Source: Variovorax jilinensis (GTDB lineage: Bacteria > Pseudomonadota > Gammaproteobacteria > Burkholderiales > Burkholderiaceae_C). From it: a DNA stretch of 64,000 bases. A model generated the notes under the pieces. It did not search any database and was not told the origin of the DNA. It saw nothing but the letters and a program-made list of their open reading frames with translations. Positions 61,497-64,000 of this stretch are shown one piece after another. Positions within the stretch are counted from its first letter, which is position 1. Every line of letters begins with the position of its first letter. A program made the translations under genes and the position numbers. The stretch spans positions 1-64,000 of the forward strand of contig NZ_JASZYQ010000011.1 in NCBI RefSeq assembly GCF_030316885.1, in the 5' to 3' direction.

Positions 61497-63005
61497 TCAA
61501 TAGCCTCCCGGGGTGCGGAGGTGCCAGTCGGTGGCTTGCTGGAAGGCGTGCGCCGCGTTGAGCAGCTTCGCTTCGGCGAAATAGTTGCCGATCAGCTGCA
61601 GGCCGACCGGCAGGCCGGCGTCGAAGCCCGCCGGCACGCTCATGCCGGGCAGTCCCGCGAGCGACGCCGGGAGCGTGAAGATGTCGGCCAGGTAGTCGGC
61701 CACCGGATCGTCGCCGTGCTCGCCGATCTTCCAGGCCACGCTGGGCGCGGCCGGGCCGGCGATGACGTCGCACTGCCGGAAGGCCTGCTGGAAATCGTCC
61801 GCGATCATGCGGCGCACCTTCTGCGCCTGCAGGTAGTAGGCGTCGTAGTAGCCGTGCGAGAGCACGTAGGTGCCGATCATGATGCGGCGCTTGACCTCGT
61901 CGCCGAAGCCTTCCTCGCGGGTGCTCTCGTACATCTGCTCGAGCGCGCTCTTCCTGCTCGCGGGGTCGATGTAGTTCTCGGCGCGGTGGCCGAACTTGAC
62001 GCCGTCGAAGCGGCTCAGGTTGCTCGAGGCCTCGGCGGCCGCAATGATGTAGTAGACCGGGATCGACAGCTCGGTACGCGGCAGCGTGATCTCGACGCGG
62101 CGGGCGCCGAGCTTCTCGTACTCGGCCAGTGCCGCATCGACCGCGGCCCGCACGCCGGGCGCCACGCCCGCGCCGAGGAACTCCTTCGGCACGCCGATGC
62201 GCAGGCCGTCGAGCGAGCCCTTGAGCCCGCGCGAGAAGTCCTCGGCCGGCCGGGCCAGCGAGGTCGAGTCGCGTTCGGGGTCCGGGCCGCACATGGCCGA
62301 CAGCAGCAGTGCGCAATCCTCGGCCGAGCGCGCCATCGGGCCGGCCTGGTCGAGGCTGGAGGCGAAGGCCACCATGCCGTAGCGCGAGGCGCGGCCGTAG
62401 GTCGGCTTGATGCCGGTGATGCCGCAGAACGAGGCCGGCTGGCGGATCGAGCCACCGGTGTCGGTGCCGGTGGCGGCCGGCGCCAGGCCGGCGGCCACGG
62501 CCACGGCGCTGCCGCCCGACGAGCCACCCGGGATGCGCGCGCTGTCCCAGGGATTGCGCACCGGCACCGCGCTGTCGAAGCCGAGCGCAGGAACCGCGAC
62601 GTTCTCGTTGGCCGAGCCCATCGCGAACTCGTCGCAGCTGAGCTTGCCGAGCGTCACGGCGCCGGCCTCGGCCAGCCTGCTTACCACGGTGGCGTCGAAG
62701 GGCGAGCGGTAGCCCGCGAGGATGCGCGAGCCGGCCGTGGTCGGCAGGTCGGCGGTGACGAAGATGTCCTTGTGGGCGATCGGCACGCCCTCGAGCGGCG
62801 CGGCCGATCCGGCGGCGATGCGTTCGTCGGCGGCGCGGGCCTGCGACAGCGTGAGCTGCTCGTCGACCGCCACGAAGGCACCGAGATCGGGGTGCGCCGC
62901 GATCCGGGACAGGTGGTGCTGCGCGGCCTCGACCGCCGAGACCTTGCGTTCGCGCAGGGCCTGCGCGAGCCTGGCGACGCCCAGTTGGTGCAGTTCCAGG
63001 CTCAT
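61497..63005 (-). CDS. gatA: Aspartyl/glutamyl-tRNA amidotransferase subunit A
   Basis: 502 residues of the amidase-signature family: PIAHKDIFVTADLPTTAGSR (Lys), PGGSSGGSAVAVAAGL (cis-Ser) and TGTDTGGSIRQPASFCG (nucleophile). It releases ammonia from glutamine for GatB. Its start overlaps gatC by 4 bases. It is a distant relative of the AtzE- and AtzF-type amidases in the same window. Confidence 0.97.
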   Translation of the reverse strand: MSLELHQLGVARLAQALRERKVSAVEAAQHHLSRIAAHPDLGAFVAVDEQLTLSQARAADERIAAGSAAPLEGVPIAHKDIFVTADLPTTAGSRILAGYRSPFDATVVSRLAEAGAVTLGKLSCDEFAMGSANENVAVPALGFDSAVPVRNPWDSARIPGGSSGGSAVAVAAGLAPAATGTDTGGSIRQPASFCGITGIKPTYGRASRYGMVAFASSLDQAGPMARSAEDCALLLSAMCGPDPERDSTSLARPAEDFSRGLKGSLDGLRIGVPKEFLGAGVAPGVRAAVDAALAEYEKLGARRVEITLPRTELSIPVYYIIAAAEASSNLSRFDGVKFGHRAENYIDPASRKSALEQMYESTREEGFGDEVKRRIMIGTYVLSHGYYDAYYLQAQKVRRMIADDFQQAFRQCDVIAGPAAPSVAWKIGEHGDDPVADYLADIFTLPASLAGLPGMSVPAGFDAGLPVGLQLIGNYFAEAKLLNAAHAFQQATDWHLRTPGGY

Positions 63006-63301
63006 TCGATCACCTTCGGCACCAGGAACAGGCCGTTCTCGACCGCCGGCGCGCTGCGCTGGTTGGCCTCGCGGTCGTTCGGTTCGCTGACCACGTCCTC
63101 GGCCAGCCGAAGCGTGATGTCCTCGATGGCGGCCACCGGATGGGCCAGGGGCTCGATTCCCGCGGTGTCGACCGCGCGCATCTGCTCGACCAGGTCGAAG
63201 AAGCCGTTGATCTGGCCGAGCATCCGTTCGCTTTCGGCCGGCGCCAGCCGGAGCCGCGCGAGCGAGGCGATGCGCGCGATGTCTGTGGAGGTGAGGGACA
63301 T
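63002..63301 (-). CDS. gatC: Aspartyl/glutamyl-tRNA amidotransferase subunit C
   Basis: 99 residues beginning MSLTSTDIARIASLARLRLA, with GQINGFFDLVEQMRAVDT and the extended C-terminal belt that wraps GatA. First gene of the operon, divergent from mreB across about 220 bases. Confidence 0.95.
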   Translation of the reverse strand: MSLTSTDIARIASLARLRLAPAESERMLGQINGFFDLVEQMRAVDTAGIEPLAHPVAAIEDITLRLAEDVVSEPNDREANQRSAPAVENGLFLVPKVIE

Positions 63302-63524
63302 GGAAAAAAGGCCGCTATGGCGTAAAACAGGTGCGTTCGCAGGCCGTAAAGGTGCGCTGGAACGCGGGGCTGTCGGGGGATTCGGTTATTATCCCGCCTT
63401 TGCCGCAACCCCCGCGAACGCGCCGGCATTTGCCGCAAAAACCGTTTCAAACCACCCGTCACACGACCCAGAAAAAAGGGCGATGGCTTGCCGACGCGCA
63501 TGCCGTGCCCCATGAGGATTCCAC

Positions 63525-64000
63525 ATGTTTGGAGCTTTTCGTCGGTACTTTTCGACCGACCTCGCGATCGACCTCGGCACCGCCAACACCCTGATCTTTG
63601 CCCGCAACAAGGGCATCGTGCTGGATGAGCCGTCGGTGGTCGCGATCCGCCACGAAGGCGGCCCGCACGGCAAGAAGGTGATCCAGGCCGTCGGCCGGGA
63701 GGCCAAGGCCATGCTCGGCAAGGTCCCCGGCAACATCGAGGCCATCCGTCCCATGAAGGACGGCGTGATCGCCGATTTCGTCATCACCGAGCAGATGATC
63801 AAGCAGTTCATCAAGATGGTGCATCCGCGCTCGCTGCTCACGCCGAGCCCGCGCATCATCATCTGCGTGCCCTGCGGCTCGACCCAGGTCGAGCGCCGCG
63901 CCATCAAGGACGCCGCCGAGGCGGCAGGCGCCACCTCGGTCTACCTGATCGAGGAACCCATGGCCGCCGCCATCGGTGCCGGCCTGCCGGTGTCCGAGGC
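63525..64000 (+). CDS. mreB: Rod-shape-determining protein MreB, N-terminal part
   Basis: 158 complete codons (plus two bases) in the window; the gene runs off the right edge. It has the actin-fold phosphate loop DLAIDLGTANTLIF, MKDGVIADF, IIICVPCGSTQVERRAI and LIEEPMAAAIGAGLPV. MreB forms membrane filaments that guide wall elongation. The gatC-to-mreB divergent order is typical of the family. Confidence 0.97.
   Translation, partial: MFGAFRRYFSTDLAIDLGTANTLIFARNKGIVLDEPSVVAIRHEGGPHGKKVIQAVGREAKAMLGKVPGNIEAIRPMKDGVIADFVITEQMIKQFIKMVHPRSLLTPSPRIIICVPCGSTQVERRAIKDAAEAAGATSVYLIEEPMAAAIGAGLPVSE

Noticed and set aside
63302..63524. A -10-like TTATTAT upstream of mreB
   Set aside because: No matching -35 at a suitable distance could be seen, so I did not list a promoter.

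Overview
The window is a 64 kb stretch of a GC-rich chromosome with dense, mostly operonic genes. The gene set (homoprotocatechuate genes with HpaR, an AmpG permease, RdgC, GatCAB next to MreB, PyrE beside an exonuclease III) and a GGCCCCCACGCTC-type intergenic repeat point to a betaproteobacterium of the Comamonadaceae, probably Variovorax or a close relative. That placement is inferred from recall of gene content, not from a search. I found no rRNA, tRNA, CRISPR array, phage gene or transposase.

Layout. 1-2.1 kb: the start of a 4-hydroxyphenylacetate (homoprotocatechuate) meta-cleavage operon, read leftwards as hpaR-hpaG1-hpaG2-hpaE, with a perfect 18-bp palindrome in front of hpaR. 2.2-5.9 kb: a methyltransferase, an MFS permease and radA. 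5.9-9.4 kb: a TetR regulator and a two-gene molybdenum hydroxylase (isoquinoline-oxidoreductase type), both preceded by the same operator-like sequence. 9.5-15.8 kb: a 2103-residue autotransporter. 16.0-19.3 kb: an RlmN-like radical SAM protein, a small membrane protein, a YihY/BrkB protein and a hotdog-fold protein. 19.6-23.3 kb: a soluble multi-GAF hybrid histidine kinase.

23.4-30.7 kb is the most unusual part. A six-gene operon encodes a STAS antagonist, an RsbW/SpoIIAB-like kinase, a coiled-coil protein, a membrane protein with an OmpA-type peptidoglycan-binding end, a Ras/Rab-like small GTPase and a SpoIIE-type phosphatase. It is a complete partner-switching module joined to a small GTPase and an envelope-spanning protein, with no sigma factor. 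The operon and one small membrane-protein gene are bracketed by two near-identical copies of a roughly 640-bp GC-rich non-coding element in opposite orientation. Each copy is itself a long imperfect palindrome.

30.8-42.0 kb: rdgC, ilvE, a zinc-finger protein, an O-antigen-ligase-like protein, an OmpR-type two-component system, a ketosynthase/chain-length-factor/halogenase-like trio resembling a fragment of an aryl polyene cluster, and an AmpG-like permease.

42.1-55.7 kb: a nitrogen-scavenging locus for condensed ureas. It encodes allophanate hydrolase (AtzF type), a NitT/TauT-type ABC importer, AtzG-, AtzE- and AtzH-like proteins, a BMP-type ABC importer, a biuret hydrolase (BiuH type), a triuret-hydrolase-like enzyme and a GntR regulator. 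Each of its two transcription units starts with a well-formed sigma-54 -24/-12 promoter followed immediately by the same TCTTGTA-type palindrome over the predicted start point. I read this as nitrogen control plus GntR repression of triuret/biuret use. 55.7-64 kb: housekeeping genes: YjbQ, an FeS-type photolyase, exonuclease III, pyrE, a DUF4124 protein, gatB-gatA-gatC and, divergently, the start of mreB.
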